NCBI RefSeq assembly: GCF_020831405.1
Contig: NZ_JAJHPU010000002.1
Span: forward strand, 98,698 to 162,697
DNA: 64,000 nucleotides
Origin: Pseudomonas oryzagri
GTDB taxonomy: Bacteria; Pseudomonadota; Gammaproteobacteria; Pseudomonadales; Pseudomonadaceae
Reading direction: 5' to 3'
The notes below the pieces were generated by a model, which worked only from the letters and a program-made list of their open reading frames with translations, searched no databases and was not told the DNA's origin. The translations under genes and the position numbers were made by a program. Shown here piece by piece: positions 1 through 9,602 of this stretch. Position 1 is the stretch's first letter; each line of letters opens with the position of its first letter.

Positions 1-1121
1 TTGGCGCCCTTGTGGCCGCCGACGTTGCGATAGCGCGAGTCCCGGTTGCGCCCGTGGCTGGTCTCGACGCCGCCGCTCCAGCGCCAGCCGTCGCCGCTGT
101 CCCACTTGTGGGAGAGGCGCAGGCCGTAGTCCTCGCTGTTGACGTCGAGCACCTGGTAGATCGGGTGCAGCAGCGACTTCTCGCTGTAGTAGCTGGCCAG
201 CTCCAGACGGTGGCCGCCGCCCAGCTGCAGGTGGGTGAGGTTGCCGATGCGGTCGAGGGTGAAGTCGCGGCGCTGGTCGCCGCTGATATTGCCCGCCGCG
301 GCCTGCTCCGGGTTATTGCGCAGCTGGGCCTTGGTCAGGTTGCCGGGCAGTTCGGAGTCGGTTTCCACGTGAGTCAGGTAGAAGCGGGTGGCCAGATCCT
401 CGTTGAGCGTGCCGCCCAGATTGGCGAAGTAGCGCTGGTTGTCCTGGCGGGCGTGGTCGCGGAAGCCGTCCTGGGACGAGTCGGAGAAGCTCAGGTAGCC
501 ATCCCAGTCGCCAAACTCCTCGGCCACCGCGCCGTACAGCCGCTGGTAGGCAAAGCTGCCGGCCTCGACGCGCAGGTCGACCGGCGCCGCCGTGCGGCCG
601 GTGGGGGCGACGAAGTTGATCGCCCCGCCCAGGTTGGCCGCGCCGTAGCGCCAGGCGTTGGCGCCGCGCAGCACCTCGATGTGATCGACCGCCAGCGGCT
701 CGACGGCCTGGAAGTCGAAGCTGCCGTCGGCCAGGTTGAGCGGCGCGCCGTCCTGCATCAGCAGCAGGCCGCGGCCGTGGAAGGTGCGCTGCAGGCCGGA
801 ACCGCGGATCGACAGGCGCGCCTCCTCGGCGCCGAAGCGCGGCTGGACGAACACCCCGGGCGCGAGGCCCAAGGCGTCCTGCAGGGTGCTGCTGCGCCCG
901 CTCTTGTAGGTCTCGGCGTCGACCACGGCGGCGGCGCCGGGAATCTGCGCGAACTCGGCGCGCTTCTCGGCCAGCGTCGGCGCGGTCGGGTCGCTCGGCT
1001 GGCCCTTGCTGACGACGATGGGCTGCAGCTCGACGACTTCGGGCCGGGCCTCCTCGGCGTGGGCGGTCGAGGCCAGCGCGATGGCGAGGGCGAGCAGGCT
1101 CGGAATGGGCAGGTGACGCAT
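1..1121 (-). CDS. TonB-dependent outer-membrane receptor, cut by window edge
   Basis: About 373 codons are visible and the reading frame stays open at base 1, so the C-terminal barrel lies outside. The product starts with a signal peptide ending near AHA, then a possible TonB box (QPIVVS, about residue 33), then a plug domain with SIRGSG and IEVLRGANAWRYGAANLGG, the usual start of the barrel. Receptors of this family take up siderophore-iron, cobalamin or other scarce ligands using TonB energy. The ligand cannot be read from this part. A role in B12 supply for the neighbouring AdoCbl-dependent EutBC is possible, but the sequence is not clearly BtuB and no cobalamin riboswitch was found upstream. 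The start is the ATG preceded by GGAG. Confidence 0.88.
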   Translation of the reverse strand, partial: MRHLPIPSLLALAIALASTAHAEEARPEVVELQPIVVSKGQPSDPTAPTLAEKRAEFAQIPGAAAVVDAETYKSGRSSTLQDALGLAPGVFVQPRFGAEEARLSIRGSGLQRTFHGRGLLLMQDGAPLNLADGSFDFQAVEPLAVDHIEVLRGANAWRYGAANLGGAINFVAPTGRTAAPVDLRVEAGSFAYQRLYGAVAEEFGDWDGYLSFSDSSQDGFRDHARQDNQRYFANLGGTLNEDLATRFYLTHVETDSELPGNLTKAQLRNNPEQAAAGNISGDQRRDFTLDRIGNLTHLQLGGGHRLELASYYSEKSLLHPIYQVLDVNSEDYGLRLSHKWDSGDGWRWSGGVETSHGRNRDSRYRNVGGHKGA

Positions 1122-1321
1122 GGTGATCTCCAGATGCTTTGTTCGCTTCCATGGACCTGCCGGCGATGCCACGGGAGGCGGCGGCGGAGCGGGCGCGCAC
1201 CGGCAACAGCCGCGGGGCATGGCGGGCAGGCAAGACGGTCGGGGGACAGGGGCACGCGCGCAGACGGCCGCAACGGATCAGCCGGAAGCCGACCCGCCAC
1301 GGTCACGGCGGCGCGGGGAGA

Positions 1322-1699
1322 TCAGGGGGCGCGGGGATTGGCCGGCGGCCAGGCGTGGCGCGGCGGCGTGCCGCCGCGCTGCAGCGCGGTGCTGCGCCAG
1401 CGCCGTTGCGGGCGCAGCCACGGGCCGAGGGCCAGCAGCAGGGGCAGCGCGAGGAGCACGAAGGAGCTGCAGCAGGAGCAGCCGAACAGGTCGAGCGCGT
1501 CGCCGGGGGCGGGTTCGTCGAAGCCGCTGTCCAGCACCGGACCGGGGTTGTCCTGCAGGGAGCAGAAGGCGCCGCCGACACCATTGAGCTGCAGACCGGC
1601 CATCTGCCCGTGACCCAGGCTGCAGGCGAACAGCGCCAGCAGGAGGCTGCAGTACAGCACCCAGGCGGTCAGCATGCGGTCGGTCGACGAGAAGCTCAT
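1322..1699 (-). CDS. DUF2946-like small membrane protein
   Basis: A 125-residue product with one N-terminal hydrophobic segment (about residues 10-28), a GHGQ motif after it, a central Cys in GGAFCS, and a GCSCCSS cluster leading into a second hydrophobic stretch (about 73-93). The C-terminal tail is basic and proline-rich. The pattern fits DUF2946 proteins, whose function is unknown and which are often found near metal or TonB-receptor genes. It is 200 bases upstream of the TonB receptor on the same strand, so the two may be co-transcribed. Family assignment rests on motif memory only. Confidence 0.6.
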   Translation of the reverse strand: MSFSSTDRMLTAWVLYCSLLLALFACSLGHGQMAGLQLNGVGGAFCSLQDNPGPVLDSGFDEPAPGDALDLFGCSCCSSFVLLALPLLLALGPWLRPQRRWRSTALQRGGTPPRHAWPPANPRAP

Positions 1700-1794
1700 G
1701 GAGTGCGGGATGATCCGGCGGGCACGACGAAGCGGCGCGCGATTATCCGGGCTGGCCGGCGCCCGCGCCTGCGACCGGGCGCCGCACCCCGCGT

Positions 1795-2601
1795 TCAGCG
1801 CCCTTCCAGCAGGAAATTGCCCTGGCCGCTGCCGGCCAGGCTCGGCACCTCGGCCTCGTCCTTGAGATCGACCCCCGACAGCTGGCGGCGGCAGGCCTCG
1901 CGCATCAGGTACATCAGGCGGAATGCGGCCATGCCGTAGCTGAGGCCTTCCAGGCGCACGTTGGAGATGCAGTTGCGATAGGCATCGGTGAGGCCGACCT
2001 TGGGCCCGTAGGTGAAGTACAGGCCCAGGCTGTCCGGCGAGCTGAGGCCAGGGCGCTCGCCGATCAGGATCACCGTCATCTTCGCGCCGAGCAGCTCGCC
2101 GACCTCGTCGGCCACCGCCACCCGGCCCTGCTCGACCAGGCTCACCGGCGCCAGCGACCAGCCTTCGGCGCGCACCTGTTCGAGCAGACGGTCGAGGAAT
2201 GGCAGGCTGTGGCGCTGCACCGCCAGCGCCGACAGGCCGTCGGCGACGACGATGGCCAGGTCGCAGCCGCCGCCCTGCGTCGCGGCGTGCTCGCGCAGGA
2301 GCTGCGCGGAGTCGGCGTGCAGGCGGCGGCCGAGGTCGGGACGCTGCAGGTAGGTGTCGCGGTCCTTCGCCGCGCTGTGCAGGCGCAGGCAGTCGAGACC
2401 GAGCGAACCGAGCGATTCACCCAGCGCCGCGAGGTCGAGCGGGGTATGCACGGCGTCGCGCGCCTGCGCGTGGGCGAACTGGAAGTCGAGCTGCGCGCGG
2501 CTCGGCAGGCTGGTGCCGGCGCGACCGAGGGCGATGCGTGCCGGCGTCAGGTTGCGCAGCTGCTGCCAGGGGTTCTCGGTGGCGGGGGACTTGTCGGACA
2601 T
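1795..2601 (-). CDS. eutC: Ethanolamine ammonia-lyase small subunit
   Basis: A 268-residue EutC, the small subunit of the adenosylcobalamin-dependent enzyme that splits ethanolamine into acetaldehyde and ammonia. Family stretches visible are [12 protein letters not shown] near the N-terminus, VVADGLSA in the middle, and [12 protein letters not shown] followed by [11 protein letters not shown], which shape the cobalamin pocket with EutB. The frame opens four codons earlier (MRYP), but GAGG lies six bases before the ATG of MSDK, so that start is preferred. It follows eutB after 127 bases holding a strong palindromic repeat (2677-2704). No microcompartment shell genes are present, so the enzyme should be free in the cytoplasm. 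Confidence 0.95.
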   Translation of the reverse strand: MSDKSPATENPWQQLRNLTPARIALGRAGTSLPSRAQLDFQFAHAQARDAVHTPLDLAALGESLGSLGLDCLRLHSAAKDRDTYLQRPDLGRRLHADSAQLLREHAATQGGGCDLAIVVADGLSALAVQRHSLPFLDRLLEQVRAEGWSLAPVSLVEQGRVAVADEVGELLGAKMTVILIGERPGLSSPDSLGLYFTYGPKVGLTDAYRNCISNVRLEGLSYGMAAFRLMYLMREACRRQLSGVDLKDEAEVPSLAGSGQGNFLLEGR

Positions 2602-2676
2602 CGGGTACCTCATCGGATCTTGGCGTTACACAAGGCGGATGACCGCCAGCGCCCCAGGCTGCGACTGAGCTTTGCG

Positions 2677-2704
2677 TGTAGGGGCGAATGAATTCGCCCC
2701 TACA
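2677..2704. repeat. Compact copy of the TGTAGGGGCGAAT palindromic repeat
   Basis: Two 13-base arms reading TGTAGGGGCGAAT and its complement are separated only by GA. The arms match those of the larger elements at 44725-44818 and 62082-62170, so this looks like a centre-deleted copy. In the eutB-eutC transcript it would fold into a 13-pair hairpin between the two cistrons. Confidence 0.9.
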
Positions 2705-2728
2705 GGCGTGGGCCGCGCACGGCGAATG

Positions 2729-4126
2729 TCATGGACCGAGCTGCGCCAGCGCCTGGCGGAACGCCGGCGGCAGCTCGTCACCCAGGCGCACGCGGCCGCC
2801 CTGCTGGTGCAGGATGCCCATGCGCGCCAGCCAGGCCTCGAACTCCGGCGCGGCGCGCAGGCCGAGCACCTGGCGGGCGTACAGCGCGTCGTGGAACGAG
2901 GTGGTCTGGTAGTTGAGCATCACGTCGTCGGAGCCGGGGATGCCCATGATGAAGTTGATCCCCGCCGCGCCGAGCAGGGTCAGCAGCATGTCCATGTCGT
3001 CCTGGTCGGCCTCGGCATGGTTGGTGTAGCAGATGTCGCAGCCCATCGGCACGCCGAGCAGCTTGGCGCAGAAGTGGTCCTCGAGGCCGGCGCGGATGAT
3101 CTGCTTGCCGTTGTACAAATACTCCGGGCCGATGAAGCCGACCACGGTGTTGACCAGGAACGGCTTGAAGTGGCGGGCCACCGCGTAGGCGCGGGTCTCG
3201 CAGGTCTGCTGGTCGCAGCCGTGGTGGGCGTTGGCCGACAGCGCGCTGCCCTGGCCGGTCTCGAAGTACATCAGGTTGTTGCCGACGGTGCCGCGCTTGA
3301 GGGACAGGCCGGCCTCGTAGCCTTCCTGCAGCACCTTCAGATCGATGCCGAAGCTGGCGTTGGCCGCCTGGGTGCCGGCGATCGACTGGAACACCAGGTC
3401 GAGCGGCGCGCCGCGCTCGATGGCGGCGATCGAGCTGGTGACGTGGGTCAGCACGCAGGACTGGGTGGGGATCTCGTAGCGCTGGATCACCGCGTCGAGC
3501 ATCTCCAGCAAGGTGCAGATCGAGCCCATGCTGTCGGTGGCCGGGTTGATGCCGATCATCGCGTCGCCGTTGCCGTAGAGCAGGCCGTCGAGGGTGCTGG
3601 CGGCGATGCCGGCCGGATCGTCGGTCGGATGGTTGGGCTGCAGACGGGTGGACATCCGCCCGCGCAGGCCCTGGGTGTTGCGGAAACGGGTGACCACGCG
3701 GATCTTCTGCGCCACCAGGATCAGGTCCTGCACGCGCATGATCTTCGATACCGCGGCGGCCATCTCCGGGGTCAGGCCCGGCGCCAGGGCGGCCAGCGCG
3801 GCCTCGTTGGCCGCATCGCCCAGCAGCCAGTCGCGCAGGCCGCCGACGGTGAGGTGGCTGACCGGCGCGAAGGCCAGGGCGTCATGGGTGTCGATGATCA
3901 GCCGGGTGACCTCGTCCACCTCGTAGGGGATCACCGCCTCGATCAAAAAGTGCTTGAGCGGCACCTCGGCCAGCGCCATCTGCGCGGCAACCCGCTCGGC
4001 GGCGCTGGCGGCGGCGACGCCGGCCAGGTAGTCGCCGGAGCGCGCCGGGGTGGCCTTGGCCATCAGCTCGCGCAGGCTGTCGAAGCGCCAGGTCTGGCCG
4101 CCGACGGTGTGGGAAAAGCTTGCCAT
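2729..4126 (-). CDS. eutB: Ethanolamine ammonia-lyase large subunit
   Basis: A 465-residue EutB, full length for the family. It carries the TIM-barrel active site that binds ethanolamine while EutC completes the AdoCbl site. Recognisable segments are IGINPATDSMGSICTLLEML, GTQAANASFGIDL, ETGQGSALSANAHHGCDQQT and GDICYTNHAEADQDDMD-like C-terminal residues. It follows the eat permease gene after 88 bases on the same strand, and eutC follows it. The product acetaldehyde would be oxidised by the ExaC-like enzyme encoded upstream, and the ammonia assimilated. Confidence 0.96.
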   Translation of the reverse strand: MASFSHTVGGQTWRFDSLRELMAKATPARSGDYLAGVAAASAAERVAAQMALAEVPLKHFLIEAVIPYEVDEVTRLIIDTHDALAFAPVSHLTVGGLRDWLLGDAANEAALAALAPGLTPEMAAAVSKIMRVQDLILVAQKIRVVTRFRNTQGLRGRMSTRLQPNHPTDDPAGIAASTLDGLLYGNGDAMIGINPATDSMGSICTLLEMLDAVIQRYEIPTQSCVLTHVTSSIAAIERGAPLDLVFQSIAGTQAANASFGIDLKVLQEGYEAGLSLKRGTVGNNLMYFETGQGSALSANAHHGCDQQTCETRAYAVARHFKPFLVNTVVGFIGPEYLYNGKQIIRAGLEDHFCAKLLGVPMGCDICYTNHAEADQDDMDMLLTLLGAAGINFIMGIPGSDDVMLNYQTTSFHDALYARQVLGLRAAPEFEAWLARMGILHQQGGRVRLGDELPPAFRQALAQLGP

Positions 4127-4214
4127 CTCAGTCTCCGTTCGCGGGGTCGACGCCGCCGTGGGCGCGTCGACCGATTCCGTGCGCCGGACCCGCCCGCGGC
4201 GGGCCCGGCGGCGC

Positions 4215-5582
4215 TCAGGCGCGGTTCAGCAGCGCATCGACCGGCGCGCTGGCGCGGTGGTGGGCGGTGAACTGGAACCAGACGAAGCCGGCCACCATGA
4301 AGCCCAGGAACACCAGGCTGATCAGGGTGTTGAACCAGACCATCGCCAGCAGGCAGACCACCGCCAGGACCAGGGCGATCGCCGGCACCACCGGATAGCC
4401 CGGGGCGCGGAAGCTGCGCTCCAGGTGCGGTTCGGTGCGGCGCAGCTTGAACAGGCTGAGCATGCTGATGATGTACATGACGATAGCCCCGAACACCGAC
4501 ATGGTGATCATCGCCGCGGTCAGGCTCATGCCCTGCAGGCTGACCAGGCCGTCGCTGTAGATCGCCGCGATGCCGACCACGCCGCCGGCGAGGATCGCCC
4601 GGTGCGGGGTCTGGAAGCGCGACAGCTTGGCCAGGCCGCGCGGCAGGTAGCCGGCGCGGGCCAGGGCGAAGAACTGCCGCGAGTAGCCGAGAATGATGCC
4701 GTGGAAGCTGGCCACCAGGCCGAACAGGCCGATCCACACCAGCATGTGCATCCAGGTCGAGTCGTTGCCGACCACCGCCTTCATCGCCTGCGGCAGCGGG
4801 TCGTTGATGTTGGACAGCTGGCGCCAGTCGCCGACGCCGCCGGCCATGATCATCACGCCGATGGCGAGGAACACCAGGGTGAGGATGCCGGCGATGTAGG
4901 CGCGCGGAATGGTGCGTTTCGGGTCCTTGGCCTCCTCGGCGGCCATGGCCGCGCCCTCGATGGCGAGGAAGAACCAGATGGCGAAGGGAATGGCGGCGAA
5001 GATGCCGGAGATGGCCTGGCCGCCGAACTCGTTGGAGCCGGCCCAGCCGTTGAGCACGAAGTTGCTGAAGCTGAAGCCCGGCGCCACCACGCCCATGAAC
5101 ACCAGCAGCTCGGCCACCGCCAGCACGGTGACCACCAGCTCGAAGGCGGCGGCGATACTGACGCCGACGATGTTCAGGCCCATGAACACGAAGTAGGCCC
5201 CAACCGCGGCGTGCTTGGGATCGAGATCCGGGTACTGCACGTTGAGGTAGGCGCCGATGGCCATGGCGATGGCCGGCGGGGCGAAGACGAACTCGATCAG
5301 CGTGGCGATCCCGGCGATCAGTCCGCCCTTCTCGCCGAAGGCGCGCCGGCTGTAGGCGAACGGGCCGCCGGCGTGGGGGATAGCGGTGGTCAGCTCGGTG
5401 AAGCTGAAGATGAAGCAGGTATACATGGTCGCCACCAGCAGGGCGGTGACCAGAAAGCCCAGGGTGCCGGCGGTGCCCCAGCCGTAGCTCCAGCCGAAGT
5501 ACTCGCCGGAAATCACCAGGCCGACGGCGATGCCCCACAGATGCAGGGTGCCCAGGGTGGGTTTGAGTTGGTTAGCGGTCAT
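4215..5582 (-). CDS. eat: Ethanolamine permease (APC family)
   Basis: A 455-residue inner-membrane transporter with about 12 hydrophobic segments, of the amino acid-polyamine-organocation family. The N-terminal GLVISGEYFGWSYGWGTAGT and the later EFVFAPPAIAMAIGAYL and IEGAAMAAEEAKDPKRTIP match ethanolamine permeases. It should import ethanolamine for EutBC. It is the middle gene of exaC-eat-eutB-eutC, 299 bases after exaC; a MITE-like element occupies part of that gap, so eat may have its own promoter. A perfect inverted repeat lies 28-44 bases before the start codon. Confidence 0.93.
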   Translation of the reverse strand: MTANQLKPTLGTLHLWGIAVGLVISGEYFGWSYGWGTAGTLGFLVTALLVATMYTCFIFSFTELTTAIPHAGGPFAYSRRAFGEKGGLIAGIATLIEFVFAPPAIAMAIGAYLNVQYPDLDPKHAAVGAYFVFMGLNIVGVSIAAAFELVVTVLAVAELLVFMGVVAPGFSFSNFVLNGWAGSNEFGGQAISGIFAAIPFAIWFFLAIEGAAMAAEEAKDPKRTIPRAYIAGILTLVFLAIGVMIMAGGVGDWRQLSNINDPLPQAMKAVVGNDSTWMHMLVWIGLFGLVASFHGIILGYSRQFFALARAGYLPRGLAKLSRFQTPHRAILAGGVVGIAAIYSDGLVSLQGMSLTAAMITMSVFGAIVMYIISMLSLFKLRRTEPHLERSFRAPGYPVVPAIALVLAVVCLLAMVWFNTLISLVFLGFMVAGFVWFQFTAHHRASAPVDALLNRA

Positions 5583-5609
5583 GCTGATCTCCCATCGATG
5601 CAGTCATGT

Positions 5610-5626
5610 GCCGGGATATTCCCGGC
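5610..5626. promoter_or_regulatory. Palindrome upstream of eat
   Basis: GCCGGGA and its complement TCCCGGC are separated by TAT, flanked by further partial symmetry (ATG on both sides). It lies just upstream of the eat ribosome-binding region, so it could be an operator or a leader hairpin. Confidence 0.45.
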
Positions 5627-5740
5627 ATGATGGACAGTTCCCGTGTAGTTGTCTTTCTTTCCGGTTTGGCGGCACTGTCACGGGCGCAGATGGCAGGCGC
5701 CCGCCGGCGCGCGACCTGGGCCGCGCGCCGGGGGATATCC

Positions 5741-5881
5741 ATCGCCTGTTCACGGTCTTGCGAGCTAGGGTCAGGCAAGGCGAAATCGGTTGAGGAAGCG
5801 GAGTTTGCTCGCTGCAAATGAGCATTCCGAAACCGATTTCAACGCAGCATGACCGACGCGCAGCTGATCGTGGACAGGCGA

Positions 5882-5882
<1 letters not shown>
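5741..5882. mobile_element. MITE-like element, short copy (A)
   Basis: This 142-base unit has imperfect terminal inverted repeats: ATCGCCTGTTCACGGT on the left (5741-5756) and its near complement at 5867-5882, 14 of 16 matching. Inside, AAATCGGTT pairs with AACCGATTT. The same sequence blocks (GAGCTAGGGTCAGGCAAGG, TTGAGGAAGCGGAGTTT, AACGCAGCATGACCGACGCG) recur in order at 42481-42755. There is no coding potential. The right end touches the last base of the exaC stop codon. Confidence 0.75.
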
Positions 5883-7402
<1,520 letters not shown>

Positions 7403-7648
7403 GCTGGTTCTCCGAAACGATTCTTGTAGTTGTGGCGGTGCGCGAACGGCTCGCGGGACTTTCCCTCGCCCGTCGCGTTTCGCTGCGGCCTGGGATCGAT
7501 CATGCACCGCAGCCGCCTCCCCGACTTGACCGGGAGGACCAGGCGCTGTCGTCTGAAGTCAACTTTTCCGCTCGTGGGGCGAGCTGTCACCTGCGGTCAA
7601 CTCGCGGGCACCGGCGCGGTTCGCGTGTTTCCAAACCACCCGTTTGCT

Positions 7649-7663
7649 GCACCAGCGTGGTGC
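7649..7663. promoter_or_regulatory. NtrC-type binding site
   Basis: GCACCAGCGTGGTGC is an exact match to the NtrC pattern GCACC-N5-GGTGC. It is about 90 bases upstream of the sigma-54 -24 element at 7738, a usual enhancer distance. It sits in the 385-base gap between exaC and the AraC-type regulator. Confidence 0.7.
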
Positions 7664-7737
7664 GGCGCGGCGCGGGCGGCGTCGGGAGAGCCGCGCCAGC
7701 GGCGGGCTGGCGGCCTGCCGACCGGCGTCAGCGGGCC

Positions 7738-7753
7738 AGGCGCGAAAATTGCT
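7738..7753 (+). promoter_or_regulatory. Sigma-54 promoter of the eut regulator
   Basis: AGGCGCGAAAATTGCT places GG at 7739-7740 and GC at 7751-7752 with the required ten-base spacing, and keeps the TTGC box. Transcription would begin near 7763, giving a leader of about 25 bases before the ATG at 7788. Confidence 0.7.
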
Positions 7754-7787
7754 TTGTATTACCGGTTGTTTCCTGGAGATGTCTTCC

Positions 7788-8873
7788 ATGCCCCCGTTTC
7801 CCGTCTCCCCTGCCGGCCTGCCCGGTGTGCCGGACCTGTCGGCCAGCCAACGCCACACCGGCGTGCTGGCGGCGGCCGCCAGCGGCCTGTGCACCTTCAT
7901 CGAGAGGCAGGGCGGCGACCCCGACCGCATCCTCGGCGTCTCCGGCATCGATCCCGAGCAGCTGCAGCACCCGACCCTGAGCCTGGCGCTGCCCAACTAC
8001 TGCCAGGTGCTGGAGGAGGCGGCGCGGCAATCCGGCTGCGACAACTTCGGCCTCTACTACGGCCAGCAGTTCAAGCCGCAGGCGCTCGGCCTGCTCGGCT
8101 ACATCGGCCTGTGCTCGGCGACCCTCGAGCAGGCGCTGATCAACTTCGCCCGCGCCTTCCCGCTGCACCAGCGCAACAGCCTGATCCGCCTGGTCGATGG
8201 CGGCGATCACTACCGTTTCGACTACCAGGTGCGCCACGGCGCCATCCTGGTCCGCCGCCAGGACGCCGAGCTGACCCTGGGCATGGCCCTCAACCTGATC
8301 CGCCACGTCCTGGGCAGCCAGTGGGCGCCGCGCGCCGTGCACTTCGAGCACCCGCGCCCGGAGCACTGGCACGAGCACTGCAAGGTGTTCGACGCCCCGG
8401 TGTACTTCGAGCAGCCGTGCAATTCGCTGCTGATCCCCAAGCGCGACCTCGGCCGCGCGATGCCCGAGAGCAATCCGACCCTGCTGCTGGTGATGCAGGA
8501 CTCGCTGCGCCAGCTCAGCCTGGCCGGCCGCGAGGCGCCCAACATCGTCGACGACACCCGCGCCCAGGTGCGCCAGCAGCTGCTCGCCGGCGAACCGACT
8601 TTGGAGGACATCGCCGAGCAGATGGGCCTGGCCAGCTGGTCGCTGCAGCGCCGCCTGCGCGAGCAGGGCCTGACCTTCAGCCAGCTGGTCGACAAGGTGC
8701 GCTGCGAGATGGCCACCCACTACCTGCGCCAGCAGCAGCTGCCGATCTCCGAGCTGGCGCCGCTGCTCGGCTACTCGGAAACCAGCGCCTTCTCGCGCGC
8801 CTTCCGCCGCTGGTTCGGCGTCAGCCCGCGGCAATGGCGCCAGCAGGGCGAGGTCAAGGGCGCCGCGCACTGA
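7788..8873 (+). CDS. AraC-family regulator of ethanolamine genes
   Basis: A 361-residue regulator with an N-terminal arabinose-binding-like domain (about residues 25-210) and a C-terminal AraC helix-turn-helix pair (about 255-345; LEDIAEQMGLASWSLQRRL and the SETSAFSRAFRRWFGVSP signature). Two ATGs are close together; GGAG lies nine bases before the second, so 7788 is chosen. The gene is divergent from exaC-eat-eutBC and is most likely their activator, by position. In P. aeruginosa the ethanolamine genes are described as controlled by a sigma-54 enhancer-binding protein (EatR); here the regulator is AraC-type but its own promoter looks sigma-54/NtrC controlled. Confidence 0.85.
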   Translation: MPPFPVSPAGLPGVPDLSASQRHTGVLAAAASGLCTFIERQGGDPDRILGVSGIDPEQLQHPTLSLALPNYCQVLEEAARQSGCDNFGLYYGQQFKPQALGLLGYIGLCSATLEQALINFARAFPLHQRNSLIRLVDGGDHYRFDYQVRHGAILVRRQDAELTLGMALNLIRHVLGSQWAPRAVHFEHPRPEHWHEHCKVFDAPVYFEQPCNSLLIPKRDLGRAMPESNPTLLLVMQDSLRQLSLAGREAPNIVDDTRAQVRQQLLAGEPTLEDIAEQMGLASWSLQRRLREQGLTFSQLVDKVRCEMATHYLRQQQLPISELAPLLGYSETSAFSRAFRRWFGVSPRQWRQQGEVKGAAH

Positions 8874-8950
8874 GCGCGACGGCCCGCGCGGTCAGGGACG
8901 ACCGCCCTTCTCTTCATTTCACTCTTTCCTTCCCGACGATCCACCATCCC

Positions 8951-8985
8951 GGCTCCGGCTCCGGCTCCGGCTCCGGCCCCGGCTG
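8951..8985. repeat. Hexanucleotide tandem repeat
   Basis: Four GGCTCC units are followed by GGCCCC and GGCTG. It lies in the 272-base gap between the AraC-type regulator and osmC. No gene is apparent in the gap. Such repeats can vary in copy number by slippage. Confidence 0.85.
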
Positions 8986-9145
8986 CGCGCGCGGCGGCGG
9001 ACAGGGCCGCGCCTCGATCACCAGCGCCGCCGTCGGGCTCGCCCCTGCCGAGGGCCGGACAAGGAAGACGGGCACCGCCCATGGCGAGCTGGCCCGGATC
9101 ACCGCCTGAGGGTAGGCTCCAACCATCCCACCCGCAGGAGTCGCC

Positions 9146-9556
9146 ATGTCCGCTATCCCGACTGTCAAAGCCGTTCTCGAAGACACGCTCTATCGGGTGT
9201 CCTTCACCGACGATCTCGGCCACGCCTGGAGCGCCGACGAACCCACCGAGGTGGGCGGCGGCAACACGGCGCCGACGCCGGAACGCCTCATCCTCGCCAG
9301 CCTCGGCGCCTGCACCGCGATCACCCTGAAGATGGTCGCCGCCCGCCGCCAGTTGCCGCTGACCGGCGTGGAGGTCGAGTTGCAGCTCAACCCCAACGGC
9401 AAGCCCGAATCCGGCAACGACATCGTTCGCCAGATCACGGTGCAGGGCGAGCTGAGCGACGAGCAGCGCGAGCAACTGCTGAAGGTCGCCAACGCCTGCC
9501 CGATGCACAAGTTGCTGAGCGGCGAGATTCGCATCCACACCGGACTCGATAGCTGA
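9146..9556 (+). CDS. OsmC family peroxiredoxin-like protein
   Basis: A 136-residue OsmC-fold protein. The two conserved cysteines are in LGACTAITLKM (about residue 59) and ANACPMHKLLSGEI (about residue 116), the arrangement that reduces organic peroxides in OsmC/Ohr proteins. The short form with PTPERLILASLGAC resembles the YhfA/OsmC-like subgroup rather than Ohr itself, so the true substrate is open. It stands alone, preceded by AGGAG. Confidence 0.88.
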   Translation: MSAIPTVKAVLEDTLYRVSFTDDLGHAWSADEPTEVGGGNTAPTPERLILASLGACTAITLKMVAARRQLPLTGVEVELQLNPNGKPESGNDIVRQITVQGELSDEQREQLLKVANACPMHKLLSGEIRIHTGLDS

Positions 9557-9602
9557 TCGCGTAGCCGCTTGCCCCCGGCGCCGGCGCGGGGGGCAACCGC
9601 CC

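Noticed and set aside
1122..1321. Cobalamin riboswitch sought before the TonB receptor because EutBC needs AdoCbl
   Set aside because: No B12-box-like sequence or the expected multi-stem layout could be found there or before eutB.
12..1613. Long plus-strand reading frame opposite the TonB receptor, and many similar long frames elsewhere
   Set aside because: In GC-rich coding DNA the antisense and shifted frames stay open by chance. The minus-strand translation shows signal peptide, plug and barrel motifs.
5603..5617. Sigma-54-like CGGCACATGACTGCA before eat (minus strand)
   Set aside because: GG and GC are nine bases apart instead of ten, which normally abolishes sigma-54 use.
7503..7518. 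Sigma-54-like AGGCGGCTGCGGTGCA before exaC (minus strand)
   Set aside because: Spacing is right, but both boxes are poor and GC-rich DNA gives such matches by chance.
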